64,000 nucleotides of DNA. It comes from Raffaelea ambrosiae. Its lineage: Eukaryota > Ascomycota > Sordariomycetes > Ophiostomatales > Ophiostomataceae. Below the pieces are notes generated by a model. The model was not told the DNA's origin and did not search any database. It saw only the letters and a program-made list of their open reading frames with translations. Both the position numbers and the translations under genes were made by a program. Below, piece after piece: positions 33,101 to 44,940 of the stretch (position 1 is its first letter; every line of letters begins with the position of its first letter). Location: positions 66,291 to 130,290 of the forward strand of contig PCDI01000009.1 of the NCBI GenBank assembly GCA_002778195.1, in the 5' to 3' direction.

Positions 33101-34406
33101 TGTTGTCCGATGAGGTGCCAACGAGCTGGCGAGTCGGGCGGCCTTCGAGCCCAAAACAGAAACGAACTCGCGACGTATCAAGCCAGAACCAAGCGTAAGC
33201 ATTCTAGCAGCTGTTCACTCAAGGAAAAGCGGCGAAAGTGCCTCTGATGAAGGAGTGTTTCGTGAATAGTGGCGAACTCAGGCAGTGTATCACCTAAGGG
33301 GCAGAAGCAGACCGGTATATGAGTAACGAGTGTGGCAACGAGGTTACAGTCCAATAGAGAGGCAGAACTGCAGAAACACAACAGCAAGTAGACGAGGAGC
33401 TAGAAAGATGCAAATTTTGTAACAGGTGTACCACCAACCGTGGATGCTACCTTGTCACGAACCTTGTGGTCGTTCCAAATCCGAGGAGCTGATATTGGGT
33501 AGAGCAGGAATTGAAACCACGTGTGTAACCTGATATGAGCTCGATTCTGTCTTCGTCATGGCCCTTGCGGTTGGGCAAGAGAAAGCACTTTTCTTTTTTT
33601 TTGCTGGTACCGCCGCCAGGCATGTATACGTTTACTGTTGTGTTCGGACTTACCGCCCGGAAGATGGTCCGACTATTAGTGCGTGCTCCAAAATCTGTCT
33701 GTGACCCGAAACTACATCTTTCCCCTGCCCCTTTCTTATGTTCTGCGTTTTACGTTTTACACTGCTTGGTGAGATAGCTTCCTCGGTAGCCGTCCACGCC
33801 GATTTGGAAATCGATCCTTACGGCATTGGGTTGCGGTGCACTAGTTCACACATACAAACCGACAAACCAACAGATTAGCCCGAGATGCTAACATGACGAG
33901 GGGAAAGAGTGAAATTTCAAAGGGTGAGAGAACACCAACCTGTCCTAGTCCACTATGATAGATGCGTGGAAGGACAAAGCAGGCATTCGTGGCTTTAGCA
34001 GTGTTGCGCGGAAGGATCGGGATATTAGGTGCGCAGCCATTCAAATTCACGGAATTTCCGGCGTGGCTACTCCACGGTTTTGATTTTGACCGTGGAGCTT
34101 AACTAATCTGCAAATTATCGTACAATTTTTTACTTGGCCAGCAGCTATTTGCACTAGCATCAAAGTCACCAGCCAATCACGATAGTGCCATATTGCGCCG
34201 GGTAAGCAATCCAGCCCACAATCTGGGGTAAGCCGAGGTACCAGGACTCTGTTAGCTATGATACAAGTACAGAAACAGCCCAGATTCATTTGTTGAATGG
34301 ATCCTTCTTGGGTTTTGTGCTCGTCCAGTCCCCGATTCTCATCCCTTGCTCAGCGCACTCCGATATCATCAAGACAGGATCTCTCACATAGTGCTGCCCT
34401 GCAATC
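33101..34406. other. Divergent promoter region amine oxidase/acyl-CoA dehydrogenase
   Basis: 1.3 kb without a gene. It holds a perfect 9-bp inverted repeat (34070-34097), a CACGTG at 33519, and CCGAGG at 34233-34238. Confidence 0.5.
34070..34097. promoter_or_regulatory. Perfect inverted repeat CTCCACGGT-N10-ACCGTGGAG
   Basis: Two 9-bp arms separated by 10 bases, about 310 bp upstream of the acyl-CoA dehydrogenase start. It contains CGG and CCG half-sites facing each other, the type of element that dimeric Zn2Cys6 factors bind. Binding is inferred; a transcript hairpin is an alternative. Confidence 0.45.
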
Positions 34407-36276
34407 ATGCCCATCCCTTCCAAGACATTCACGCGGGCGGAGGTGGCCGAATCGGCAAAGGATACCAGCGAGGATGCCCAGAGCTTGTTGATCATAATCG
34501 ACGGAATCGTTTATGATGTGGCCGATTTCGTCGATGCTCACCCCGGTGGTGAGTTTGTGCTGCGCCAGGTCGCCGGTACAGACGCAACTACCGCATTCTA
34601 CAATCTCCACCGACAAGAGGCCTTAGAAAAGTATGTAGATGGTTTAGCTGTTGGTACCATCGAGGGTGAAAGCCCATCGATTGTGCGTCCACGGCCGGGC
34701 GACCTGTCTTTGGTCCCATACGCGGAACCACTATGGCTTTCGCCCGTGTTTCACACGCCCTACTTCAAGGACAGTCATCGGAAGCTGCAACGGGCCATGC
34801 GGATATTTGTCGAGCAGCACATCGCTGCAGAAGCCCGAGAAAATGAAAAGACGGGAGCACACATCAGCCAGGAGCTCATTGGTAAGATGGCAGCGGCCGG
34901 TATCCTGCATATGAGGCTGGGTCCGGGCAAGCATCTACACGGCATCAAGCTTCTGAGGAGCGAAGATAATCCCGACGGTGTCATGGACGGTGCCGAGTTT
35001 GACTACTTCCATGACATGATCACGGCACAAGAAATGGTGCGCCCAGCTGCGCGTGGCTTCCAGGATGGCAACATGGCTGGCCTGACCATTGGCCTGACCG
35101 TGGTCCTCCATTATGCCAATGACAAGGTTCTGCAGAAGCGCATTCTGGAGGATTGCTTGACCGGCAAAAAGAAAATCTGCCTCGCCATCACTGAGGCCTT
35201 TGCGGGTTCGGATGTGGCCGGCCTGCGAACGACTGCCGTCAAGACTCCCGACAACAAGCACTACATTATCAATGGCACCAAGAAGTGGATTACCAAGTAT
35301 GTTCTTCATGAGTCCAACTACATGTTCCGGGCTTTTGCGGTACCAATGCCTAACACTGCCTCACTCATCGCAGTGGCGTTTTCTCGGATTATTTTGTGGT
35401 TGCCTGCCGAACCGGCAAGGGCATGAGTGTTCTGTTTGTCGAGCGCGGCGAGGGCGTTGAGACGCGTCCCATCTCGACAAGCTACTCTCCCGCGGCCGGC
35501 ACCACTTTCATCACCTTCGACAACGTCAAGGTTCCAGCAACAAACTTGCTGGGGCAGGAGAACAAGGGCATCTATGTTGTCCTCTCCAACTTTAACCACG
35601 AGCGCTGGACCATGGTTTGTAGGTTCAGTAGATACCCCATTGTCGTAATTATTGTCATTGGCTATTATTGCTGTTTCCATTTTATACGTGCTGACTCCCT
35701 AAGGTGCCGTGAACCGGTATTCACGCCTAGTTGTGGAGGAATGCCTGAAGTGGTCACACCAGCGGTTGGTCTTTGGCAAGAGGCTCATCGATCAGCCAGT
35801 GATTCGGTTGAAGTAGGTCATATTCTGCTGGTTATCAGTCCAAACCAACTATCATCCTTATTCTGTATCGCTAATATCTCTCAGACTTGCCAAAATGATA
35901 GCTCTTGTCGAGTCGCATCAATCGTGGCTGGAAACCATCACTCACCAGATGTGCACTCTGCCTCATTCAGAGCAGGCTAAACATCTTGGTGGCCCTATTG
36001 CCCTGCTCAAGATGAGCTCCACGCGCATGGCTCATGAGATCGCCGATGAGGCTGTTCAAATCTGGGGTGGCCGGGGCCTGACACGGACTGGTATGGGCCG
36101 TGTCATTGAAAACTTCAACCGGACTTACAAGTTCGACTCTATCTTGGTACAACCCATCATTATACCCCCATCGTAAAAGTTCCCATGCTAACATCTACCA
36201 GGGTGGAGCTGAGGAGGTTCTAGGTGACCTTGGTGTTCGGCAGGCTATGAAGTTTATGCCCAAAGCTGTGCTGTAG
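34407..36276 (+). CDS. Cytochrome b5 domain-acyl-CoA dehydrogenase fusion
   Basis: Exons 34407-35296, 35374-35618, 35704-35812, 35885-36146 and 36202-36276 give 526 aa. Residues about 1-85 are a cytochrome b5-like heme domain with the HPGG ligand motif (DFVDAHPGGEFVLRQVAG) and a second His in FYNLHRQEALEKY. The rest is an acyl-CoA dehydrogenase: FEQHI-type N-terminal helices, ICLAITEAFAGSDVAGLRTT and NGTKKWITNG (flavin/substrate middle domain), FDNVKVPATNLLGQENKG, and the C-terminal helical domain with GGRGLTRTGMGRVIENFNR and GGAEEVLGDLGVR. It oxidises an acyl-CoA, with the b5 domain a possible electron acceptor; chain length and compartment are not evident. This fusion order is known in fungi. 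Exon 2 ends at 35618 because only that donor rebuilds MVCAVNRYSRLVVEE. Confidence 0.92.
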
Positions 36277-37231
36277 AACTGTACTGCATATGATCTGGAT
36301 GCATCCCCGAAATAAATACTTTTGTTTCGAATTAGTACTTAACTTATATGTACAAGAATCCTTTGTAACTGTCCCTCTATGTGGCTATAAGACTTCGGAG
36401 TCCGTGGTGGGTTGTCGTTGCCTGACAACGTTTATGACGACCAAAATTTGTATTAGGATCATGGGAAACATAAAAAAATAACCATTAGCACATAGCTCAT
36501 ATATTAAACGTGAAACAACAAGATGGAGATAAAATGATCTAATAGGTTCCCGAATAAATAAGCAAATAATAAAATAACAATAAATAAGACAATTTAAAAG
36601 AAGACCAAGTTTGTACGTATGTACCTTACTTGTTCGCGTTTGGAAGTCTTACATACTCGTTAGCACATAGGCGGGCAAGGTATTTTAACACTACAACATT
36701 TCGACGCAATATAGAGAAAAAAAGTCCATTGGTATTTGACTACTATGATTTCGAGAGAAAAGACTTCGTTTGATGCCTGGTGCTGCCTAGACTCCGTGAT
36801 AGATCCTCATAACCCGTTTTTTTGTTCCGTGATCCGACGATGTGCCCTTAGACTTAGCATTGAGTTTGCTGCTCGCCTTTCATTCCCATAAAATAGAGCA
36901 ACAAAAACCTAGATGAGGTTGAAGAAGAACGACAGAGATGAGAAGAAACAGCGAATAAATAAAAACAAACAAAACAAGCGCGAGGAATTATCCCCATTCC
37001 GTAGAAGAGTCATGTTCCACCCGCATTCTCAGAAAACTGCTAGGCCCAATAACCGCATTGCGCGTAATCCGTTGTGAGGATTCCAGCGTGAGCTGGAATT
37101 TTACTCAACAAGAAATGAAGTGTATTTTGTGCATCCGCCGTACTCGCGACCAAAATAGAAAGTGGTCCGTTTGTAGGCTGGCTCATTGACTTTGTTGGTA
37201 GGGTGGCAGCTCCGTTTCAATCGCAAAGGCT
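36277..37231. other. Convergent intergenic region
   Basis: About 950 bp, AT-rich, between the stops of the acyl-CoA dehydrogenase (+) and the Gis2-like gene (-). No credible coding frame. Confidence 0.5.
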
Positions 37232-38795
37232 TTAGTTGTTGGGGCAATCGGCCTGGATATGGCCAGGCTGCTGACACTTGTAGCAAATCTTTTCGCCAGA
37301 GGAAGAGGCCTTGGGGCAGTCGCGAGAGAAGTGACCGGTCTCGCCGCAGTTATAGCACTTGCTGCCGTTCACACAGTCACCTTTTTACGCAACAAGTTAG
37401 TTTCGAGGCCAGCGGATAAGGGTCCGGCCAGTTCGGCGACTTGTACTCACGGGACATGTGGCCGATTCCGCCGCAGGAATAGCAGGTCTTGTTCTGGCTG
37501 CCGAAACCGCCGCCGTAGGAGCCGTAGCCAGAGTTGCCACCACCAAATGAGCTCTTAGGGCAGTTGCGAGCAATGTGGCCAACCTCACCGCACTATTACA
37601 GTGAACTTATGTCAGATATGCTCCAACCAAACTTGGAAACTATTACTGGCAAGAGTTTGTTTGTACCTTGTAGCACTCGGCACCCGAAGGGCCGCTGCCA
37701 CCAGCAGACTGGGGGCATTCGCGGGAAATGTGACCGGCCTGGCCGCACTTGTAACATGTCTTGGTATCCTTAGGACCTTCGGGACAGTCACGGCCTTGTA
37801 CCTGATCAGTATTTCCGAATATGAAGTTCGCATACTCGATAGTAATTTCACTCACTCATGTGGCCCTCGCCTGTAGTAAAAAACAGAAGGCACAGTTAAT
37901 ATCTCTAAAACATTGACACCGGCCTCGTTGATAGTCAACTCACCACCGCAGTTGTAGCTGAACATCTTCCTGTTAGTGACATTGAACAAGTATGGTATGG
38001 ATCAGATCGTTGTGGCATACCACTTGGCTTGACCTCGGGTCGGGCAATCTCTGGCCTATAAATTGAGATTGTCAGTCATATCCCGTCTATGCACAGGTGC
38101 TGTAGCGCGGTGCCCATGCTCATGTCCCAGCAAGTATTCGGTTATTGGTAGTCGGAACCACTGGAATATGTGTCGTACCTGGTGCGTAGTGGCTCCGCCT
38201 ATGGGAAGATTTGGTCAGATCAACCGTTTCCAGAAGAGAGGCAAAAGAGAAACGGCGGGGCGTGGCCTCTTCAGAAATGGGGCAGACAGGAAACTAGTTG
38301 GCCACATGGAATGATGCAATTGAATGGGTCAAAAGGGCAGACCACAAGTCGGGGGGGACAACCAATCGAAAGAAGTCCCCCATCCAAGTTATGGCCATCA
38401 AGGTTGCCTGAAGATGGCACATTGGCTCACACCAACATGCACCACTCGGGAGGACCCGAAACTAGCATGGCTCCTTCGCCATGCATAGCTCAATCAAGCT
38501 TGGGACAACAAAGGACACGACGAGACAAATACGCTGATAAGAGAGCCGATGGTTCGCGTTGATGTTGCAAGGGACTTATGTGATGGGAAGGCGGGAAACC
38601 AAAACGGCACCCCGCTAAGAGTAAGAGGGGAAAATCCATTTCTGGCGTAGCACCATTTGCCCCAAAAGGTAAAAAAAAAAAAAAAAAAAGGAACGAAAAA
38701 GGAACGAAAAAATAGAACGAAAAAAATTATCTCGACAGAAGAAATCTGATATGCAACTCACAGTTAAAGCAGGCTCTGCCTCCCTGGAAATCCAT
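37232..38795 (-). CDS. GIS2: CCHC zinc-knuckle protein, Gis2/CNBP (Byr3) type
   Basis: Eight exons: 38795-38762, 38198-38179, 38055-38021, 37957-37944, 37870-37856, 37794-37667, 37592-37451 and 37380-37232; 178 aa. The joined protein has seven C-x2-C-x4-H-x4-C knuckles in a row: CFNCGATTHQARDC, CYNCGGEGHMSRDC, CYKCGQAGHISREC, CYKCGEVGHIARNC, CYSCGGIGHMSRDC, CYNCGETGHFSRDC and CYKCQQPGHIQADC, ending PNN. The family binds single-stranded nucleic acids and acts in translation and RNA-granule control. Exon 4 starts at 37957, since only that acceptor makes the second knuckle (AKCYNCGGEGHM). Exons of 14, 15 and 20 nt and a 563-bp first intron are unusual against the other genes here; phases close at every junction. 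Confidence 0.93.
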
Positions 38796-41229
38796 TGCGA
38801 CGAAGAGATGAATGTACGACCGAAAATCCTAGATGGTATGGAAAGAAAGGGATCCGAACGTCAATTGCTCTGGTGAAAGGTTCAAAAGTCAGCTAGTAGT
38901 TCTTCTAGGCTTGTCATTGGCGACCAGTTTGGGATGCTTCAATTGGCGAAAGACGGCAGGAGCTCGAAGGTGCAGGTTGTTGGTCGAAGGCCGGGAAAGA
39001 AATCAAGACTGGCACTTTAATGCGGGAAGGTTGCCTTCGTGAGGCTTGTGGTGTGCTTGAACGAGCTGTCGTCTCCTTTTCAGAGCTTGCGCAAGCTGGT
39101 GAAGACGTTGGGAGGGCAATGCAGTGCAGGGCGCGATGCCATAATATGACAGTTGAATAGTTCGTGAGGAGGGCTTGAGGGTATTTGCGAGTGCAGTGAC
39201 TCGTCGGAACTCACAAAATAGCGGGTAGAGGTGGTGTTGAAGTGTTTGGCGAAGGAAGAATATTTGCAAAGTTGGAGGTGTAGAATGGAAAGAGGGGCAG
39301 AATCAAGAGTTTTTCACTTTGTGGTAGATGTTTTATGCGATTATTCTGCTAGTGGCGATTTTGCTGTCCGTAAAGCTAGGGCTTTGGTGTTCAACAATGA
39401 GATTGCTGGGACGGCAGGAGCAAAGACCAACAGGCAATGAGTGGGGGACAAAACAGAACGAGTAGTTGACGAAAATATGAATTGGGGAACACAGCACGAA
39501 AAGCACGAAAGGAGAAGGAGCATGCACGGTGGAAGAAGTAGTTAAAGAGAGAAAGCTTGATGGGAGACGGCCTTTAGGTGATTATTTATGTAGTAAACCA
39601 AAGAACAGTGGATCCACCACGCATATCTCGAGACGAGGAAGGTCAGCCAAAACAACACGAGACAGAAAAGAGGCCCGGCTACAGAAATTCAAGGACACAA
39701 CGCCCGGGATGATTGGCGCGAGCCCAAATGAAAGACAAATCTGGGCGAAATTCCACCTTGAAGCGGGACGAGTGAAGAAGGCGAGAAAAAATCGTGGCAC
39801 GGACAGCATTGTTACGATACTTCGTCAGCCCGATCGCCAGGATCCAGAGGTACTGGCCTTGAAAACTACCCCTGGCCTGCAGGAGATCCAAAGCTACGCC
39901 TCAGATGGGATCGATTGTACCCTTGCTTGTGCGAAGACGGAAACCCAGGCAAGACGGGACGAAGTGGGCCAGGAAGGGAGAAGCCGACCAGCAAATTGTG
40001 AAGCAAATGCACATAGTTACTCAAGATGATACCTGCATTCTAACGGTTCACCTGTCTACTCCCCGCCCCCGCTGGCGCGAAACTCTCGACCATCTCTTCT
40101 CTGCTTGCCTGAACGAAAATCAGGATGGAGGGCGCCGGCCCACATCAGTGTCAAGGCACATCTTGTTTGCCTTCGCATGCGTATAGAATTACCGACATGA
40201 CCTGCAAATCGTGACAAGAAGCCGTCCCGGGCACTGCGTCCCTTGACCAGCTATTCGTGGTGTGTTACCTCGCTCGTTTGTTCACGCCTGACACAACAAT
40301 GTGCAGCATCGTGCCTGTTGTACACTATCCAATGCTGCCGAGCCCCCCTGTCTGCCCGGACGCGGTAGACGAGCAGAGTTCGATGCTAACATGGTCTGTG
40401 GTCCAAGCAGGGCGACCCCTCAGCAGAACTCTTTCCCGCCCTGGGATCATTCCAGTGTCGCGGTCTGTTCGCGCCGAAAAAAGCCATCCTACACTTACAG
40501 CCTCGAAAGTCAACAGTTACGTGTTTTGCTTTTCAGTGCCAGGTGATGATTCACCCACACCCGTCCACGTGCAGTAGACGAATGAATCACTTGGCAGGGG
40601 AAAACAGCGTCCCGCCTTGATTAATGCCGGCAGTTCCATGCTGGTGATCCCATGAACCGCTTTGCCCGTGAGGGTTGCGTTCCTTGAGCAGCCAAGCCTC
40701 TTTCTCAGCTCGTACGTCCTCGATTGTTCGTGGATCATCGCCCCCGTCGCAACGCAGCCTGAGCATCTGATCGTCGCAAATATTCTTCTAGAAGACTTCT
40801 CTGCCCAGTATGGCCTGGAGAGACTGTTCGCTTACCAATATTCAATATGTTGCAAGAGGCCGGGATGCCGGCATGTCCCGGGCTTTTCATATCGTAAGGC
40901 CGTTTGTATAGCCTGTTTGGGTGTCAAACCGGTGTCCATCCGTGCCTAGTGTGTTTTTATACAGGCGAGCCACAGAACCAACCCACCGGCGGCTCAGTGA
41001 ATTCCCAACATCTTTCGAGACCAGAAAGGAAAGATGGCCCCATATTTACCTTTTCCAACGACCAATAAACCCGTCTCGAACTACCACTGGAAATATCACG
41101 TGCTTTTGAGACGCGCTCCCCATAATCTGGAATTACGCGACTTGTTGATATTCGTGGCATACAACTGCTTTCACACTTTTGGAGCAGCGAAAACTGGCGT
41201 CAATTTTAGCCTGCCGTACCCGCAGAAAA
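38796..41229. other. Divergent spacer Gis2/CtIP, 2.4 kb
   Basis: No supported gene. The longest frame (39529-40029, +) begins with GTG, has no family resemblance and no splice-supported extension. CACGTG occurs at 40567 and 41098 upstream of the CtIP-like gene. The first 700 bp may be promoter/5' UTR of the Gis2-like gene. Confidence 0.5.
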
Positions 41230-43594
41230 ATGGCATTCTCCTGGCATGAATCAGGGCGAAAAACCCTGCTTGCGGCCCTGACAGCTGCGTGCGACCAAGC
41301 AGAAACTGCTTTGTTGAAAGGTGAGCCGCGAAGGCCATAACCCTTAAAAAGCATTGGTCTGACGCTGATGGAATATAGAGGTCGAGGCTAGGGACCAAAA
41401 ACGAGAAGAAAGACATCGACTTGAACTTTGCGAGCAGAAGGCTGGTGCGGAAAAAATCCAGAGGGGCCTGGAATCCGAAATACAAACCCTGAAAGATACC
41501 ATTGCTTCCTTGAAAGAAACGATCGTCCCCACGCCGCAACTGCAACGGGGCGAATTGCATGAAGACGCAAACAACAATGGCATATACAAGCTAGGTTCCG
41601 ACTATGCGCGGGCAGACGACAAGGTCGGCGAAGGCGCCGATGCCGCGGACCCCGCTGAGCTGCAGCGAAGCCTTGCCAAGATGCGGTCTCGATACAACGA
41701 CCTCAGAGAACAGCTTGACACAGCTTTGTTGGTTGCCAGGAAGAGAAAAACCGAGACCCTGAGCTGGGTTCAGTACGCGGATAGCCTTGAACGCAAAATA
41801 CAAAAACTGAAGAAGAAAAGAGCAGGCGCCCTGCCCACAGCTGTAACACCATCTGGTGCTGTTGTGATTAGCACCCCCGACACATCCCCGGCTCCAGTCT
41901 CTCCAAGCAAACCAGAAGGCCAACAGCATCTTCTTCCGAGCACACTTGATGCTCTTCCAAATGGTGCCGCGGAGGACCCATCAAGACCAAACCTCAGTGC
42001 TAGCTTTGCCTCAGTGTCTGTTTCGCTCCAGTCACTGGACAATAGGCGCGATAAGGCGACTTCAAGAGAGGAAGAGGAGGATGAAAGAGAAGAGGAAGTG
42101 CTGCCAGCCATCAGTCATGACCTTGATTCTACGACAAGCCAACCTCTCCCCGAGTCAACCCAAGGTGAGCCATCCTCAGACGCTCCTCTGCCGGGAATCT
42201 CGGTAAAGGACGGAGCACGGACTCAGAGGAGCAGTCACGTGTCGATAAAGGCCGAGCCACTTTCAGATGGGCCAGAGGTTATATTTGAGCGTTATGCGAA
42301 GAGACAGCGGCAAGATGATTCGATTTCGTGTCCAAGCCCAGCATACACAGGCCGCCTTTTCGTCAAACACGAAAGTAGCGGTTCTCTTGGCTCTCGCAGA
42401 TCATGTTTGGCCAATTCGCAAGAAAGCATTGACTTGGATGAAGGGCAACTCGCCATTCCCACTCCACGAAAGAGACATCTGGTGTATTGTGACCAGCCAT
42501 CGCCCAATGAAATCGACAATTTGCCAGCCAATTCGGTAGCGAATGGGGCAGCCGAGGAAGATTCTCCTGTAGCTAGCACACGGGACGTTGCTACACCTGG
42601 TGTCCTTGCACCGATATCCACAAATGTTCAACATCGACTTGGGTCCCACACTATGAGAAGTAAGGATCCAGCGAAATGCGCTCGTCAATTACGGCGTGGA
42701 GTTGACTCTGTCGCCGAAGAGGGCAGCGTGGTCGCCCCAGAGAGACGCGAGAGAGAACAAAGCCGGCTGTGGTCCACACCAGCTTCTGAGCGTCTCAAGT
42801 CTCTTCTCAACTCTCGACCTCCAGAACCGAGCCCAGTCCTCCCCATTTCCAAGACCGTTCGAGCCAGTCCTGCCAATAGCCCCGTTAGTGGCGCGTTTGG
42901 AAGACCACCGCCTACCAGGGATCTGCCTCGCTTGCGCCACACAAGGGGGGCACCAAGGCCTCCGGAAGAATTCTCTACGCCAGTCTCGTCTACTGCAAAT
43001 CGCCAGCAAGAAGCCAAGCGAACAAATAACAGACTGGTGACGCCGGTTGCGTCTTCGAAGAAGGCGCTTCGTGATAAGCGTGCCGATGAGCTAAAGTTGG
43101 ACGACTTTAAGATCAATCCTGTCTTCAATGATGGACATGCATTCGCCTACAACGAGGTGGTGCGGAGCCGGTCGGACCGGTTGAACTTGCCAGGCTGCAC
43201 TGACCCACAATGTTGTGGGAAAGCCTTTCGCAGTATGGCACAGTCTGAATTGACCGCGGCTGGGCCGTCTCATGTAAATCGGCTCGAAAGCATCATCATG
43301 ATGGAGCAGTATCTTGGCGACGAAGCATTCGTACTGGCAAGGTTGTCGCCCGAAGAGAAGAGCAATCTGTGGATTGAGGCACGCACCAGACAGCTAGCCG
43401 ACAAGTATGGCAAGCACCGGCACAGGTACCATCGACGAGCTTCCCCGCCAGGGTTCTGGGATGCTGATTTTCCCACGACGCAAGAGGAAGAAGAGAATCG
43501 GATCGAGTCAAGGCGAATAGAAAAGGAAATAATACAAGAACGGCTCCGGGAGGCTTTGCGTCCTGGAGGTCGCTGGCTCTTCCGAGACGAATAA
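41230..43594 (+). CDS. Sae2/Ctp1/CtIP-type DNA-end-resection factor
   Basis: Exons 41230-41320 and 41379-43594 give 768 aa. The acceptor before AGGTCGAGG is set by phase (LLKEVEARDQKREERH). Residues about 15-110 form a coiled coil for self-association. The middle (about 150-600) is Ser/Pro/Glu-rich, low complexity and presumably phosphorylated. The C-terminal Sae2/CtIP domain is clear: CTDPQCC at about residue 637 (CxxC-like), then QYLGDEAFVLARLSPEEKSN, DKYGKHRHRYHRRASPPGFW and DADFPTTQEEEE. Family members stimulate the Mre11-Rad50-Nbs1/Xrs2 nuclease to trim blocked double-strand-break ends. The protein is larger than yeast Sae2, as usual in filamentous fungi. Confidence 0.93.
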
Positions 43595-44940
43595 TGCACA
43601 TAGACTGAGCTAGTACTATGCTAGGTAATTTCGCCACTTTTGAATAAAGAGCGGCCACACTGGACGCGACAAGTCCTTGGTGGTTGTATGGCTGTAGCGG
43701 AGTTGCAAGGCTGTATTCTGACGCATGTTTGCAGGCGTGGCGCTGTACGAGTACAAACCAAAATAAAATGATAAAATTTAGACTACACCGTATTGTTTCT
43801 TGCAATCAGCACCAAGACAGTGTTTGTGCGCTGTTCCAGCTCATAAGCACTGGCCAGTTTGTGGCACGTGCACGTGAACGAAATGGGACATAAGTAATTT
43901 GGGTGGAGGAAAGTGTGCCTGGGACTGAGAGAAACAACAAAAAAAAAAAAAAAAAAAGGGAGCGACTTCCTCAGCGCAAAAACTAAGGTCCTGCTTTCTC
44001 ACCATCTTCCTTCTCGCCATCGGCAAAAACATGAAGCTGGCCCTCCCTTCCATCCCCAACTATCCAGCTGCATGCGCAGAAATAACGGCGCTCCTTCTTT
44101 CGTTCGAACTTTATTATTTTTCGTGTCTTTCTCCAGGATCTGCCGACAGTGCGCATGCGACTGCTGCGACTCCTTTTTTCCATCTTGATTTTGTTTCTCG
44201 AACTTCATAATCGACTACGACACCCACACGGCAGTTGTGTATCCTGACCGAACTCGCGCTGGCCGTCCCCCCTTGAGGACATCTTGCATTTCTTTTCGAG
44301 TCTCTATTGCCTGTCTAGCGTTTTTTGCGCCTTCTTTCTCCTCTACACTACGCAGTGCGGTCTACGGTGGTCTTACGGCGTATTGTGTTCGACGTGGACG
44401 CGCCAACATACTAGAGGTTTCGTCACCACCATTTTTACTCACACTTGGAAATTTTTTTTCTTACCTCTACTCGTCTTGCCTCGTTCACCCATTTCGTTTC
44501 TTTCTTTCTTATATCCCACCCCCTACTCATCGCGTTGTTCCAGCCCCAATTTAGTGTCTACACTGTCGACGACGCCAAAAAAAAAAAAAAACCCGTCTGG
44601 CCAACCTATTGAGGGTCATATCCTTCTTCGAACATCGCGTTGTTCTAGCGAACCATCATCACACACGACCAGCACCCGCTGTGCAGAGAATTCTCTCTGC
44701 GTCCATCCTATCTTCTGTACTTTCCGCCTGCCGGGACACACCTGAGATATTGAGATACAGCACGTCGGATATCGACCCACGGCGAACGTCTGTCAGAATC
44801 TTCAGACACGAAGCCGAAGATCTGATACCAAATTGTCCTTTCGACGGACTCACAAGACCGCCGACAAGCAACACTTTCACCATCACAGCACAGCGGACTG
44901 TGAGCAGTCGCTGCTGCACGAACATTCCCAGGCCGGTCAG
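43595..44940. other. Tandem intergenic region CtIP/Ubp3
   Basis: 1.35 kb with no supported gene. Two abutting CACGTG boxes lie at 43865-43876; A-run at 43930-43947 and 44579-44591; CT-rich sequence in the last 700 bp is typical of promoter/5' UTR of the downstream deubiquitinase gene. Confidence 0.5.

Noticed and set aside
39529..40029. 166-codon plus-strand frame in the Gis2/CtIP spacer
   Set aside because: Begins with GTG rather than ATG, no family resemblance, no clear flanking exons.
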